From an uncultured Butyrivibrio sp. (GTDB lineage: Bacteria > Bacillota > Clostridia > Lachnospirales > Lachnospiraceae): DNA of 21,861 nt. The position numbers were made by a program, and so were the translations under genes. This document shows positions 7,458-14,684 of the stretch, piece by piece (within the stretch, counting starts at the first letter, position 1; every line of letters starts with the position of its first letter). The stretch is taken from contig CAJTON010000014.1 of the NCBI GenBank assembly GCA_910577605.1, positions 20,012-41,872 on the forward strand. The letters run 5' to 3'. The notes under the pieces were generated by a model, which searched no databases, had not been told where the DNA came from, and saw only the letters and a list, made by a program, of their open reading frames with translations.

Positions 7458-8332
7458 TGGAAAGAACAATATGGGCGGCAGCCGGAATAGCGTCATATCT
7501 GATTTTCGCGCCGTTTATAGGCGGTCTTGCGGCGGGAATCGACAGAAAGATAACTGCCAGGATGCAGGGCAGGAAGGGTCCTTCCGTTTTGCAGCCTTTT
7601 TACGATATAATAAAGCTTTTTAACAAAGAAACTATGATAGTCAACAAGACGCAGTATGTGTATGTATGGTGTTTTCTTGTGACGATGGTGCTTACCGGGG
7701 CCTTGTTTTTCGGAGGCTTCGATATTATGCTCGTGTTCCTTACGCTTACTACCGCGGCTATGTTTTTTGTGTTCGCGGGAGACAGCACTAACTCTCCGGT
7801 GAGTACGATGGGCGCGCAGAGAGAGCTTTTGCAGATGCTGGCTTATGAGCCTATGGTGCTTATCGTTGCTGTGGGATTCTATATGGCTACGGGAACTTTT
7901 GAAGTTCATAAATTCATTTTTTCGGATATGCCCGCAATAGTAAAGCTCCCCGGAGTATTTATAGGTTTCGTGTCGATACTTACCATAAAATTCAGGAAGT
8001 CGCCTTTCGACCTCAGTACGTCGCACCACGCTCATCAGGAGCTTGTAATGGGCGTAAGCACAGATATGTCGGGTCGGCTTTACGGAATGATAGAGGCGGC
8101 GCACTGGTACGAAAATATACTTCTTTACGGAGTCGTCGCACTGTTCTTTTTATATGATTCCGTATGGTGCATACCGATAGCGGCGGCGGGGCTCGCGGTC
8201 GTGTTTTTCCTTGAGATACTGATCGACAACGTGTGCGCGAGAGTAAAATGGGATGTAATGATCAAGACGGCGTGGTCCATAACGCTTGTCGCCGGCGGAG
8301 TCAATCTGCTTGTATTACAGTTTTTTATGTAG
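7457..8332 (+). CDS. echB: Ech hydrogenase subunit EchB, NuoH-like membrane subunit
   Basis: 291 residues, about eight transmembrane helices, homologous to NuoH and HycD. It anchors the hydrophilic hydrogenase module and links redox chemistry to the antiporter subunit. Diagnostic segments are GRKGPSVLQPFYDIIKLFNKE near the N-terminus, the ELLQMLAYEPMVLI helix with acidic residues, and the KFRKSPFDLSTSHHAHQEL loop, which is highly conserved in group 4 hydrogenases. AGGAGG at 7442-7447 lies inside the end of echA, and ATG 7457 overlaps the echA stop, so translation is coupled. The stop TAG is directly followed by GAGG, which serves echC. Confidence 0.93.
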   Translation: MERTIWAAAGIASYLIFAPFIGGLAAGIDRKITARMQGRKGPSVLQPFYDIIKLFNKETMIVNKTQYVYVWCFLVTMVLTGALFFGGFDIMLVFLTLTTAAMFFVFAGDSTNSPVSTMGAQRELLQMLAYEPMVLIVAVGFYMATGTFEVHKFIFSDMPAIVKLPGVFIGFVSILTIKFRKSPFDLSTSHHAHQELVMGVSTDMSGRLYGMIEAAHWYENILLYGVVALFFLYDSVWCIPIAAAGLAVVFFLEILIDNVCARVKWDVMIKTAWSITLVAGGVNLLVLQFFM

Positions 8333-8344
8333 GAGGATAAGGCT

Positions 8345-8806
8345 ATGGCAAAGATTTCAAAATCACCGTGGCTGCTGCATTACGATGCGTCTAGCTGCAA
8401 CGGATGCGATATAGAGGTGTTGGCTTGCCTTACACCCATATATGATATAGAACGTTTCGGAATAATCAATACGGGCGATCCCAAGCAGGCGGATATACTG
8501 CTCATAACGGGAGGCGTGAATACTCAGAACAAGGCTGTTGTGGAGCAGATCTATTCGCAGATGCCCAATCCCAAAGTGGTTGTCGCGGTAGGGATCTGCG
8601 CCTGCACTGGCGGAGTTTTTAAGGATTGCTACAATATAATTGGTGGTGTGGATAACGTTATCCCAGTCGATATTTATGTTCCGGGCTGCGCGGCGCGTCC
8701 GGAATCCATTATCGACGGCGTTGTAAAGGCGCTTGACCTGCTTCAGAAGAAGCATGAGGAAATGAAAAAGGGGCGTGATGCCGGAAGCAAGGGAGGCACG
8801 ACATGA
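8345..8806 (+). CDS. echC: Ech hydrogenase small subunit EchC, NuoB-like [4Fe-4S] protein
   Basis: 153 residues. This [NiFe] hydrogenase small subunit of group 4 holds the proximal [4Fe-4S] cluster that passes electrons to the NiFe site. The ligands are visible: Cys18 and Cys21 in SSCNGCDIE, Cys85 in GICACTGG and Cys115 in YVPGCAARPE. The short length and lack of a Tat signal fit cytoplasmic-facing Ech/NuoB small subunits and not periplasmic uptake hydrogenases. AGGAGG overlaps the echB stop and precedes ATG 8345 at normal distance. The stop overlaps the echD ATG by four bases (ATGA). Confidence 0.94.
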   Translation: MAKISKSPWLLHYDASSCNGCDIEVLACLTPIYDIERFGIINTGDPKQADILLITGGVNTQNKAVVEQIYSQMPNPKVVVAVGICACTGGVFKDCYNIIGGVDNVIPVDIYVPGCAARPESIIDGVVKALDLLQKKHEEMKKGRDAGSKGGTT

Positions 8807-9141
8807 GAGAACAGTACGATATGCGTGAGATCGGACACGGGGATATTGCCCTCAGAACGCTTGAGCACAAGAGGGGCGGTTACAGGCTCGGTCAGATATG
8901 CGCGCTGAGAACCGAAGGCGGATACGAGCTTTTGTATTCTTTTATAAAAGATTACCATATGACCAATTATAAGGTTAAGATCGATGAGGACACGGAAATA
9001 GCGAGCATAAGCGATATTTTTCCGTCGGCGATGCTGTATGAAAATGAAATGACGGAGCTTTTCGGCGTAAAAATAAAATACATCAATCTTGATTACCATG
9101 ATAAGTTCTTCCGTATAGAGCAGGAAACACCGTTCAAATGA
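8803..9141 (+). CDS. echD: Ech hydrogenase subunit EchD, NuoC-like
   Basis: 112 residues, homologous to the 30-kDa NuoC subunit. It has no cofactor ligands and packs between the small and large subunits on the cytoplasmic side. The late motif ISDIFPSAMLYENEMTELFGV corresponds to the conserved NuoC/HycE segment ending in E-x2-LFG. It is shorter than complex I NuoC, as expected for EchD. Its ATG overlaps the echC stop (ATGA). Unlike the other junctions in this operon, 70 bases separate its stop from the echE start. Confidence 0.88.
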   Translation: MREQYDMREIGHGDIALRTLEHKRGGYRLGQICALRTEGGYELLYSFIKDYHMTNYKVKIDEDTEIASISDIFPSAMLYENEMTELFGVKIKYINLDYHDKFFRIEQETPFK

Positions 9142-9230
9142 AACCCTCTGCGAGGATACCAATATGCGCTGGAAAACGGCGCAATATCAATGAAAGGAGC
9201 AGATTAGAGTTATGGCAAAAAGAAGTGTGA
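9138..9230 (+). CDS. Possible 30-residue ORF bridging echD and echE (doubtful)
   Basis: An ATG at 9138 overlaps the echD stop as ATGA and opens a 30-codon frame, MKPSARIPICAG onwards, very rich in Arg and Lys, that ends at TGA 9228-9230, 19 bases into echE in another frame. The interval also holds an imperfect hairpin (9162-9169 against 9179-9187) and the AAGGAG site for echE at 9194-9199. The ATGA junction is like those of its neighbours, but such a short frame could be chance, and no family is recognised. Confidence 0.2.
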   Translation: MKPSARIPICAGKRRNINERSRLELWQKEV

Positions 9231-10291
9231 TTCCTTTTGGGCCGCAGCATCCGGTACTGCCCGAACCTATACATCTTGACCTCGTGCTTGAGGACGAAAA
9301 GGTCGTCGAGGCGATCCCGTCCGTCGGCTTTGTTCACAGGGGCCTTGAAAAATTAATAGAGAAAAAAGATTTCAACGAATACCAGTATGTTATAGAGAGA
9401 ACCTGCGGAATATGCAGTTTTATGCATGGAATGAGTTATTGCGAAGCGCTTGAGAGGATTTTTGACGCGGAGGTTCCGGCGAGAGGAAAATATTTAAGGA
9501 CGATATGGGCGGAGATGTCGAGGCTGCACAGCCACCTGCTCTGGCTCGGACTTCTTGCGGACGCTTTCGGTTTTGAAAGCCTTTTTATGCAGAGCTGGCG
9601 TATGCGTGAGAAGATACTTGATATGTTTGAGGCATCCACCGGAGGACGCGTTATTTTTTCTGTCAATAAGGTGGGCGGAGTGCTGCGCGACATGGATAAG
9701 GATATGCTTAGATCCTTTGTCGATGCCTTTGACGGTATGGAAAAGGACATAAAAGCGCTTACAAGCACGTTTTTAAATGATTTCACGGTCGGTTCAAGAC
9801 TTCGCGACGTGGGAATACTTACGCAGAAGGACGTTATCAGTCTCGGCGCGGTAGGTCCCATGATGAGGGCGAGCGGAATCGCGATCGACACCAGAAAGCT
9901 CGGTTACGAGGCTTACGGCGATCTGGATTTTGAGATAATCACAAGCGAGGACTGCGACTGCTACGCGAGATGCGAGGTGCGCATAAAAGAAATTTTCCAG
10001 TCTTTTGACATAATAAGACAGGCTGTTCAAAAAATACCCGATGGCGAGATTTCGGTGCAGGTAAAGGGCACTCCGAACGGAGAGGCGTTCAACAGAGTCG
10101 AACAGCCAAGAGGAGAGGCGATTTACTATGTGAGGGGCAACGGCTCGATGTATCTGGAAAGAGTCAGGGTAAGAACTCCTACGTTTACCAATCTTCAGGC
10201 GCTTATCAAGACGTTGCAGGGCTGCCAGTATGCGGACGTTCCGATCCTCATACTGACTATCGATCCTTGCATCAGCTGTACGGAAAGGTAG
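9212..10291 (+). CDS. echE: Ech [NiFe] hydrogenase large subunit EchE, catalytic
   Basis: 359 residues. This catalytic subunit reduces protons to H2, or oxidises H2 in reverse, at a NiFe(CN)2CO centre. All four nickel-binding cysteines are present: Cys65 and Cys68 in RTCGICSFMHG (L1 motif), and Cys353 and Cys356 in DPCISCTER (L2 motif). The start MAKRSVIPFGPQHPVLPEPI resembles other EchE N-termini and follows AAGGAG at 9194-9199, 12 bases upstream. Keeping both CxxC pairs separates it from NuoD of complex I, which has lost them. The protein ends three residues after Cys356 with no C-terminal extension, so no maturation-protease cleavage appears possible. It pairs with EchC and receives electrons from EchF. 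Confidence 0.95.
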   Translation: MAKRSVIPFGPQHPVLPEPIHLDLVLEDEKVVEAIPSVGFVHRGLEKLIEKKDFNEYQYVIERTCGICSFMHGMSYCEALERIFDAEVPARGKYLRTIWAEMSRLHSHLLWLGLLADAFGFESLFMQSWRMREKILDMFEASTGGRVIFSVNKVGGVLRDMDKDMLRSFVDAFDGMEKDIKALTSTFLNDFTVGSRLRDVGILTQKDVISLGAVGPMMRASGIAIDTRKLGYEAYGDLDFEIITSEDCDCYARCEVRIKEIFQSFDIIRQAVQKIPDGEISVQVKGTPNGEAFNRVEQPRGEAIYYVRGNGSMYLERVRVRTPTFTNLQALIKTLQGCQYADVPILILTIDPCISCTER

Positions 10292-10298
10292 GATAAAT

Positions 10299-10865
10299 AT
10301 GAGTTTGATGAATTTTACCAGAACGGCGTTAAAGAATTTTTTTTCCAGACCCGTGACGCGTAATTATCCGTTTGTGGAACGTGAATATCCCGAAAGATAC
10401 AGAGGAAGGGTAGCGATAGATATCGACGACTGCATTATGTGCAGTCTTTGCATGAAAAGATGTCCCGCGGACGCCATTACTGTTGAACGCGACAAAAAAA
10501 CATGGTCGATTCAGAGGATGTCCTGCGTACAGTGCGCCCTTTGTGTGAACAGCTGCCCTAAGAAATGTCTTTCCATGGAGCGGCATTATGCCGAGCCGTC
10601 TTCGGAGAAAACGGTTTATACTGTCACGCAGCCCGTAAAGGAAAGCGAAAAAACTGAGCGGCAGGAGGCAGGAGGCATTCCCGAGGCGGATACTTCTGTC
10701 TGCGTTTTCTGTACGCTGTGTGCGAAAAACTGTCCGGCGGGAGCGATCTTAGTCGATCGCACGGAAAAAAAGTGGGAGCTTAACAAGGACGCCTGCGTAG
10801 GCTGCGGTCTGTGCGCGTCAAAATGTCCCAAGAAATGCATTGAAATGAAGCAGGATCAGAAATGA
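10299..10865 (+). CDS. echF: EchF ferredoxin-like subunit with four [4Fe-4S] motifs
   Basis: 188 residues. This electron-entry subunit takes electrons from reduced ferredoxin and feeds EchC/EchE. Four CxxCxxCxxxCP motifs are visible: Cys45/48/51/55, Cys76/79/82/86, Cys135/138/141/145 and Cys166/169/172/176. They form two bicluster ferredoxin modules (about 41-95 and 131-185), both ending in CPKKC and clearly alike, joined by a charged linker (about 96-130, Glu/Lys-rich). Known EchF/NuoI proteins carry one such module, so the second looks like an internal duplication. The start ATG 10299 follows the echE stop by 7 bases with AGGATAAAT as binding site, and the stop overlaps hypF (ATGA). Confidence 0.92.
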   Translation: MSLMNFTRTALKNFFSRPVTRNYPFVEREYPERYRGRVAIDIDDCIMCSLCMKRCPADAITVERDKKTWSIQRMSCVQCALCVNSCPKKCLSMERHYAEPSSEKTVYTVTQPVKESEKTERQEAGGIPEADTSVCVFCTLCAKNCPAGAILVDRTEKKWELNKDACVGCGLCASKCPKKCIEMKQDQK

Positions 10866-13075
10866 CATATTCTATCACCGTGTACGGACTTGTTCAGGGC
10901 GTAGGCTTCAGACCTTATGTGAAACGGCTTGCGGATTCCATGTCGCTTAAAGGGACCGTCCGCAATGAGGGAGGGCTTGTCCGCATACAACTTATATGCG
11001 ATAACGATACATTAGAGGCGTTTAAAAAACGCCTCTATTTGTCTTTGCCGAAGGGGGCTGTGATTGAGGGTCTTGAAACGGAAATTCTGCCGGAGGAGGA
11101 TCTCGACGGCTTCAAAATAATAGACAGCGGAAACGAACGGGCTTGCGAACTGCCTTTTATTCCGGCGGATATAGCGACTTGCGCGGAGTGTGAAAAAGAA
11201 CTTTTTGAGCCGTCCGACAGGCGGTATCTTCACCCTTTTATAAGCTGCGCCGTATGCGGACCGAGATACAGTATAAGCGGTTCGATTCCTTATGACAGAA
11301 ACAATACCGTAATGAGAGCGTTTAAGATGTGCCCGGAATGCGCCCGTGAATACGAAAGCGTGAGCGACAGGCGTTTCTACGCCCAGACTTTGGGCTGTCA
11401 TGACTGCGGACCGCAGATTTTTTTAAACGGGGAGGAACGAGACGCGCTGCCCCGCCTTGCGGCTTCGCTTGCAGAGGGCAGAATCGCGGCGGTCAAGGAT
11501 ATCGGCGGCTATCATTTTGCGTGCGACGCCTTAAATGACGCGGCGGTTTTGCGGCTGAGGCAGATAAAGCTGCGTGATGCAAAGCCTTTTGCCGTTATGT
11601 TCGGAAGTCTGAAGCAGATAAGAGAATACGCCGCGGTCAGCAAAGAGGAGGAGGCTCTTCTGAAATCTTCTGCACGACCGATAGTCTTTCTTGAGAAAAT
11701 AAAAGACCTCGCGCCGTCCGTGTGCGGCGGACTTCCGACGATCGGTGCGATGCTTCCCTGCAATCCGGTTCAGCTTATGTTTATGAATAATTTCGGTAAT
11801 CCTTTGGTAATGACTAGCGGAAACATATCAGGCGAACCGATAATAACGGACGACTGCGCAGCGGCGCAGATATGCAAAGAAAACGGAATGGATATCCTTT
11901 CACATGACCGCAGTATACTGACTCCTCTTGACGATTCCGTCGCAAGGGTGCTATGCGGCAGACCGCAGCTTATAAGACGGGCGAGAGGCTATGTGCCGGA
12001 GCCGATCGACGTGCCGGAAATGAACGCCGACGATCTTATGGCGGCGGGCGGCGATCTAAAGTCGGCGTTTGCCTTTGCGAGGGGCGGACGCGTGATCGTG
12101 AGCCAGCATTTCGGGGATATGGCGGACGAAGGCGTCAGGAGTGCGTACCTTGAGGGTATACGGCATATGTGCAGTATTTATTCTTTTGCGCCTAAAAAAA
12201 TAATATGTGACCTTCACCCGTCTTATTTTTCCGTAAAAGAAGCCGGTAAGCTTGCAAATGACATGGCTCTTGAGGCTCCCGAAACCGTACAGCATCATCT
12301 TGCGCATATTATGTCTGTGGCTGCTGAGCACGGGATAACGGGCGATTTTACGGGAATAGCCATGGACGGGACGGGCTTCGGAACGGACGGGACCATATGG
12401 GGCGGCGAGGTTTTCACGGTGAGCGGGAAGCGGGCAAAACGGCGTTTTCACCTGCAATACACGGACATTGCCGGAGGTGAGAATGCCGCGCGCGACGCGG
12501 CGCTTCTGCTCAAATCTTATCTCCTGAAGGCGGGGCTTTTACGAAATGACGCGGATCATGCGCTGATAAAAAGCGCGGTTGCGAACGGGATAAATACGTT
12601 CAGAACATCAAGTATGGGACGTCTCTTTGACGCGGTCAGCGCAATGTTAGGAATATGCGTCTGCAACCGCTATGAGGGCGAGTGCGCGACGCGGCTTGAG
12701 TCGGCGGCGCTCTCGGCAAAGGCTTCATATCCGCTGCGCTTCGAGACGGATTTTGAAACGGGCGAAATTAAATTCGACGGACTTCTTGAGAACATTGCCG
12801 ACGCTCTTTGCCGCGGCGTTTCCGTGAACGAGATCGCGCTCGGTTTTCATATGGCGGTTGTCAAAATGCTCATGGATATTGCCGTATTCTGCGGCAACAG
12901 TCGTCTGCTTGTATCCGGCGGCATATTTATGAACAGGATTATTTGCGAGGAGCTTATGGCAAGATGTAAGGATTCGGGACTCGAATTATTTTGGAATGAA
13001 AAGGTGCCGCCCGGAGACGGGGGTGTTGCTCTGGGGCAGATTGCGGCAAAGGCATGGGGAGTGGAACTGATTTAG
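10862..13075 (+). CDS. hypF: HypF carbamoyltransferase for NiFe hydrogenase maturation
   Basis: 737 residues, full length for HypF. Using carbamoyl phosphate and ATP, it carbamoylates the C-terminal cysteine of HypE, the first step in making the cyanide ligands of the NiFe centre. Domain order: acylphosphatase (about 1-90, VQGVGFRPYVKR); paired zinc fingers with Cys107/110/129/132 and Cys157/160/179/182 in the C-x2-C-x18-C-x2-C form; YrdC-like domain (about 195-380); and a Kae1-like domain (about 390-737) with the HHLAHI metal site and a late SGGIFMN motif. It overlaps echF by four bases, so it is translated with the hydrogenase it serves. HypA-E are not in the window and must be encoded elsewhere if maturation is complete. 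Confidence 0.96.
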   Translation: MTYSITVYGLVQGVGFRPYVKRLADSMSLKGTVRNEGGLVRIQLICDNDTLEAFKKRLYLSLPKGAVIEGLETEILPEEDLDGFKIIDSGNERACELPFIPADIATCAECEKELFEPSDRRYLHPFISCAVCGPRYSISGSIPYDRNNTVMRAFKMCPECAREYESVSDRRFYAQTLGCHDCGPQIFLNGEERDALPRLAASLAEGRIAAVKDIGGYHFACDALNDAAVLRLRQIKLRDAKPFAVMFGSLKQIREYAAVSKEEEALLKSSARPIVFLEKIKDLAPSVCGGLPTIGAMLPCNPVQLMFMNNFGNPLVMTSGNISGEPIITDDCAAAQICKENGMDILSHDRSILTPLDDSVARVLCGRPQLIRRARGYVPEPIDVPEMNADDLMAAGGDLKSAFAFARGGRVIVSQHFGDMADEGVRSAYLEGIRHMCSIYSFAPKKIICDLHPSYFSVKEAGKLANDMALEAPETVQHHLAHIMSVAAEHGITGDFTGIAMDGTGFGTDGTIWGGEVFTVSGKRAKRRFHLQYTDIAGGENAARDAALLLKSYLLKAGLLRNDADHALIKSAVANGINTFRTSSMGRLFDAVSAMLGICVCNRYEGECATRLESAALSAKASYPLRFETDFETGEIKFDGLLENIADALCRGVSVNEIALGFHMAVVKMLMDIAVFCGNSRLLVSGGIFMNRIICEELMARCKDSGLELFWNEKVPPGDGGVALGQIAAKAWGVELI

Positions 13076-13120
13076 AGAAGAGAATTAGGTACGCTGACGT
13101 TTTATTTATAATAAAATGAT

Positions 13121-13160
13121 AAAAAGTAGAAGCTCTAAACTCACGGAGCTTCTACTTTTT
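13121..13160. terminator. Symmetrical (bidirectional) terminator between hypF and the DUF4317 gene
   Basis: A perfect 15-bp stem pairs AAAAAGTAGAAGCTC (13121-13135) with GAGCTTCTACTTTTT (13146-13160) around a 10-base loop. A-runs on one arm and T-runs on the other make it work in both directions. It lies between convergent genes. Confidence 0.9.
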
Positions 13161-13190
13161 ATCTAAAACATAATGCAAAACTTATTTTCC

Positions 13191-14315
13191 TTACAGCGGC
13201 TTGACATTTATCCCGTTAACTTCAACGTTGTCCGTAAGCTCTATCAAAAGGAACGTGCGCCCGTCGATTTCGCGAGTCTCCACGAGGTCGGTGCGGCCGG
13301 ACGAAACTTTGATGACTACGTCTGGGGACTTGATTTCAAAGGCGCGCGGGTTGATAATGTTGGAGGCGGCAAAGCTTGCGCGGCTTCCGGCGGCTTCGTC
13401 ATAATTTGCTTCAAACTGCTCGATTTGCTCGGATTTGGCGCCGCTTGCCTCAAGCGCGCGCTTTACGTCGGCTTTGTCCAAAATAACGGGGTCGGGAAGT
13501 TCTTTTCTCTCCTCAACAAAATTATTAAGGTTTTCGTGTATTGTTTTTACCGTTTCAAAGCGGCAGTCGTCGCCCAAAGTCTCGGAAATAATTTCGGTGA
13601 AGGTTTCCTTCTGGCTTTTGCTGGTCATGGGAACCGCGCATCCGAGCAGCCCCTCCGCAAAATCCGGCTGAAGATTTTCCGCGTTGCGCGTATAGAAAAG
13701 CAGTCCGTGAATATCGCTGTTTCGCTCGTTGAATGCGGGAAAAAGAAAGGCGTGTTCGGGAGCTTCCACAAGCCAGTCGCGGACGCGGTTCTGTATGGAG
13801 TTGGTGGCAGAGTTGTAGCAAAGTCCTTCTTTTGACAGCTTTACGGGACAAATGCTGCAAAGTATATGCTCGTAAACATAGTCGGAGGAGTCGTCCATAT
13901 CAAAGCCGTCGGAGGCTTTTCCGGGAACATCATACGCAGCGTCTATGAGAAGGATCAAGTAATTTTCTCCGTAAGAGTAATTGTCGATTACCTTGTTGTA
14001 AAAAATCTCCAGAAGCGCATCGTCTTCAAGGTGGCTGTCTCTAATCCTCAGAAGAAAATCCTGAGCGCCGCCCTCGCTTTCCGCTTCAAGAGGAAATTCC
14101 ATATTTATGAGATTTTTGCCGATCGTTCCGGAGAGTGAAGCGCGGAAAATAGTAAAATATTTGAAAATTTCCTCGTCGGGCATCGACAGAAAAGCTTCCT
14201 TAAAAGAGGTCACTTTATTTTTATTTCCGTCCACATAGCACCCGCAAATTCTTGAAATGCAGCATTTTTCGTTCTTAAATAATTTCTTTATCTCAGCAAT
14301 TTCCGTTTTGTTCAT
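13191..14315 (-). CDS. DUF4317 family protein
   Basis: 374 residues, recognised as DUF4317 from the N-terminus (KLFKNEKCCISRICGCYVDG and then FKEAFLSMPDEEIFKYFTIF), a segment strongly conserved in this clostridial family. The family has no established function. The protein appears soluble, with no signal peptide or transmembrane helix. The C-terminal part (about 280-374) holds a Lys/Glu/Ala-rich helical region and then a beta-rich end, VVIKVSSGRTDLV to FLLIEL, ending at VNGINVKPL. Cysteines cluster at residues 18-25 (CCISRICGC), which could bind metal, although this is only inferred. AGGAGAA precedes ATG 14315. Convergent with hypF, sharing its terminator. Confidence 0.88.
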   Translation of the reverse strand: MNKTEIAEIKKLFKNEKCCISRICGCYVDGNKNKVTSFKEAFLSMPDEEIFKYFTIFRASLSGTIGKNLINMEFPLEAESEGGAQDFLLRIRDSHLEDDALLEIFYNKVIDNYSYGENYLILLIDAAYDVPGKASDGFDMDDSSDYVYEHILCSICPVKLSKEGLCYNSATNSIQNRVRDWLVEAPEHAFLFPAFNERNSDIHGLLFYTRNAENLQPDFAEGLLGCAVPMTSKSQKETFTEIISETLGDDCRFETVKTIHENLNNFVEERKELPDPVILDKADVKRALEASGAKSEQIEQFEANYDEAAGSRASFAASNIINPRAFEIKSPDVVIKVSSGRTDLVETREIDGRTFLLIELTDNVEVNGINVKPL

Positions 14316-14483
14316 CTATGTAAATTCTCCTATGATTATTTCGCACCGTATTTTGGCGCATAAGGGGATCCCGCAGGGGACTGTAAAAATATCTGAAACT
14401 CAGTATAAACCGAAAAACTGATTAAGGCAAGACATGAAATTGATACTTTGTAAATTTGTATAGCAAAGGAACATAAATTGTTA

Positions 14484-14489
14484 TATAAT
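14484..14489 (+). promoter_or_regulatory. Possible -10 box before the small ORF/lipoprotein pair
   Basis: TATAAT at 14484-14489 in an AT-rich stretch, about 80 bases upstream of ATG 14566. No convincing -35 is found at 16-18 bases; TAGCAA is the nearest candidate. The rest of the gap 14316-14565 shows nothing clear. Confidence 0.3.
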
Positions 14490-14565
14490 ACATGTAAAAA
14501 TATGAAAATAACGTGATATGTGATAAGTACAATATTACATGAAGTAATAGGAAAAAGAGGAAAAC

Positions 14566-14679
14566 ATGAAAAAACGGATTTTTAAAGTTATTGCGCTTGT
14601 CATCGGCGCATCGGTAAGCATTTGCGTCAAACGAGCTGCCATCTTACAGTTTATCGCCCTAAATAATCAAGGAGAGTGA
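14566..14679 (+). CDS. Putative 37-residue hydrophobic peptide upstream of the lipoprotein
   Basis: A short frame with a plausible AGAGG site (14556-14560) 5 bases before ATG. The peptide starts MKKRIFKVIALVIGASVSIC, followed by KRAAILQFIALNNQGE, and has 37 residues. The N-terminal basic MKKR followed by a hydrophobic stretch looks like a signal peptide or a one-helix membrane peptide. Its stop TGA (14677-14679) is embedded in the GGAGAGTGA that serves as ribosome binding site for the lipoprotein starting 5 bases later, so translation could be coupled. It could be a leader peptide, a small membrane protein or the remnant of a degraded secreted-protein gene. Confidence 0.45.
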   Translation: MKKRIFKVIALVIGASVSICVKRAAILQFIALNNQGE

Positions 14680-14684
14680 TTTAA

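Noticed and set aside
5550..10865. Respiratory complex I (nuo) fragment
   Set aside because: The large subunit keeps both nickel-binding CxxC pairs, and no NuoE/F/G-type NADH module, NuoA, NuoJ or NuoK gene is present, so Ech hydrogenase fits better.
13173..13835. Plus-strand open frame of 220 codons opposite the DUF4317 gene
   Set aside because: The minus-strand product is a recognisable conserved family with a proper binding site. The plus-strand frame has none and begins in the 3' part of the opposite gene next to the terminator.
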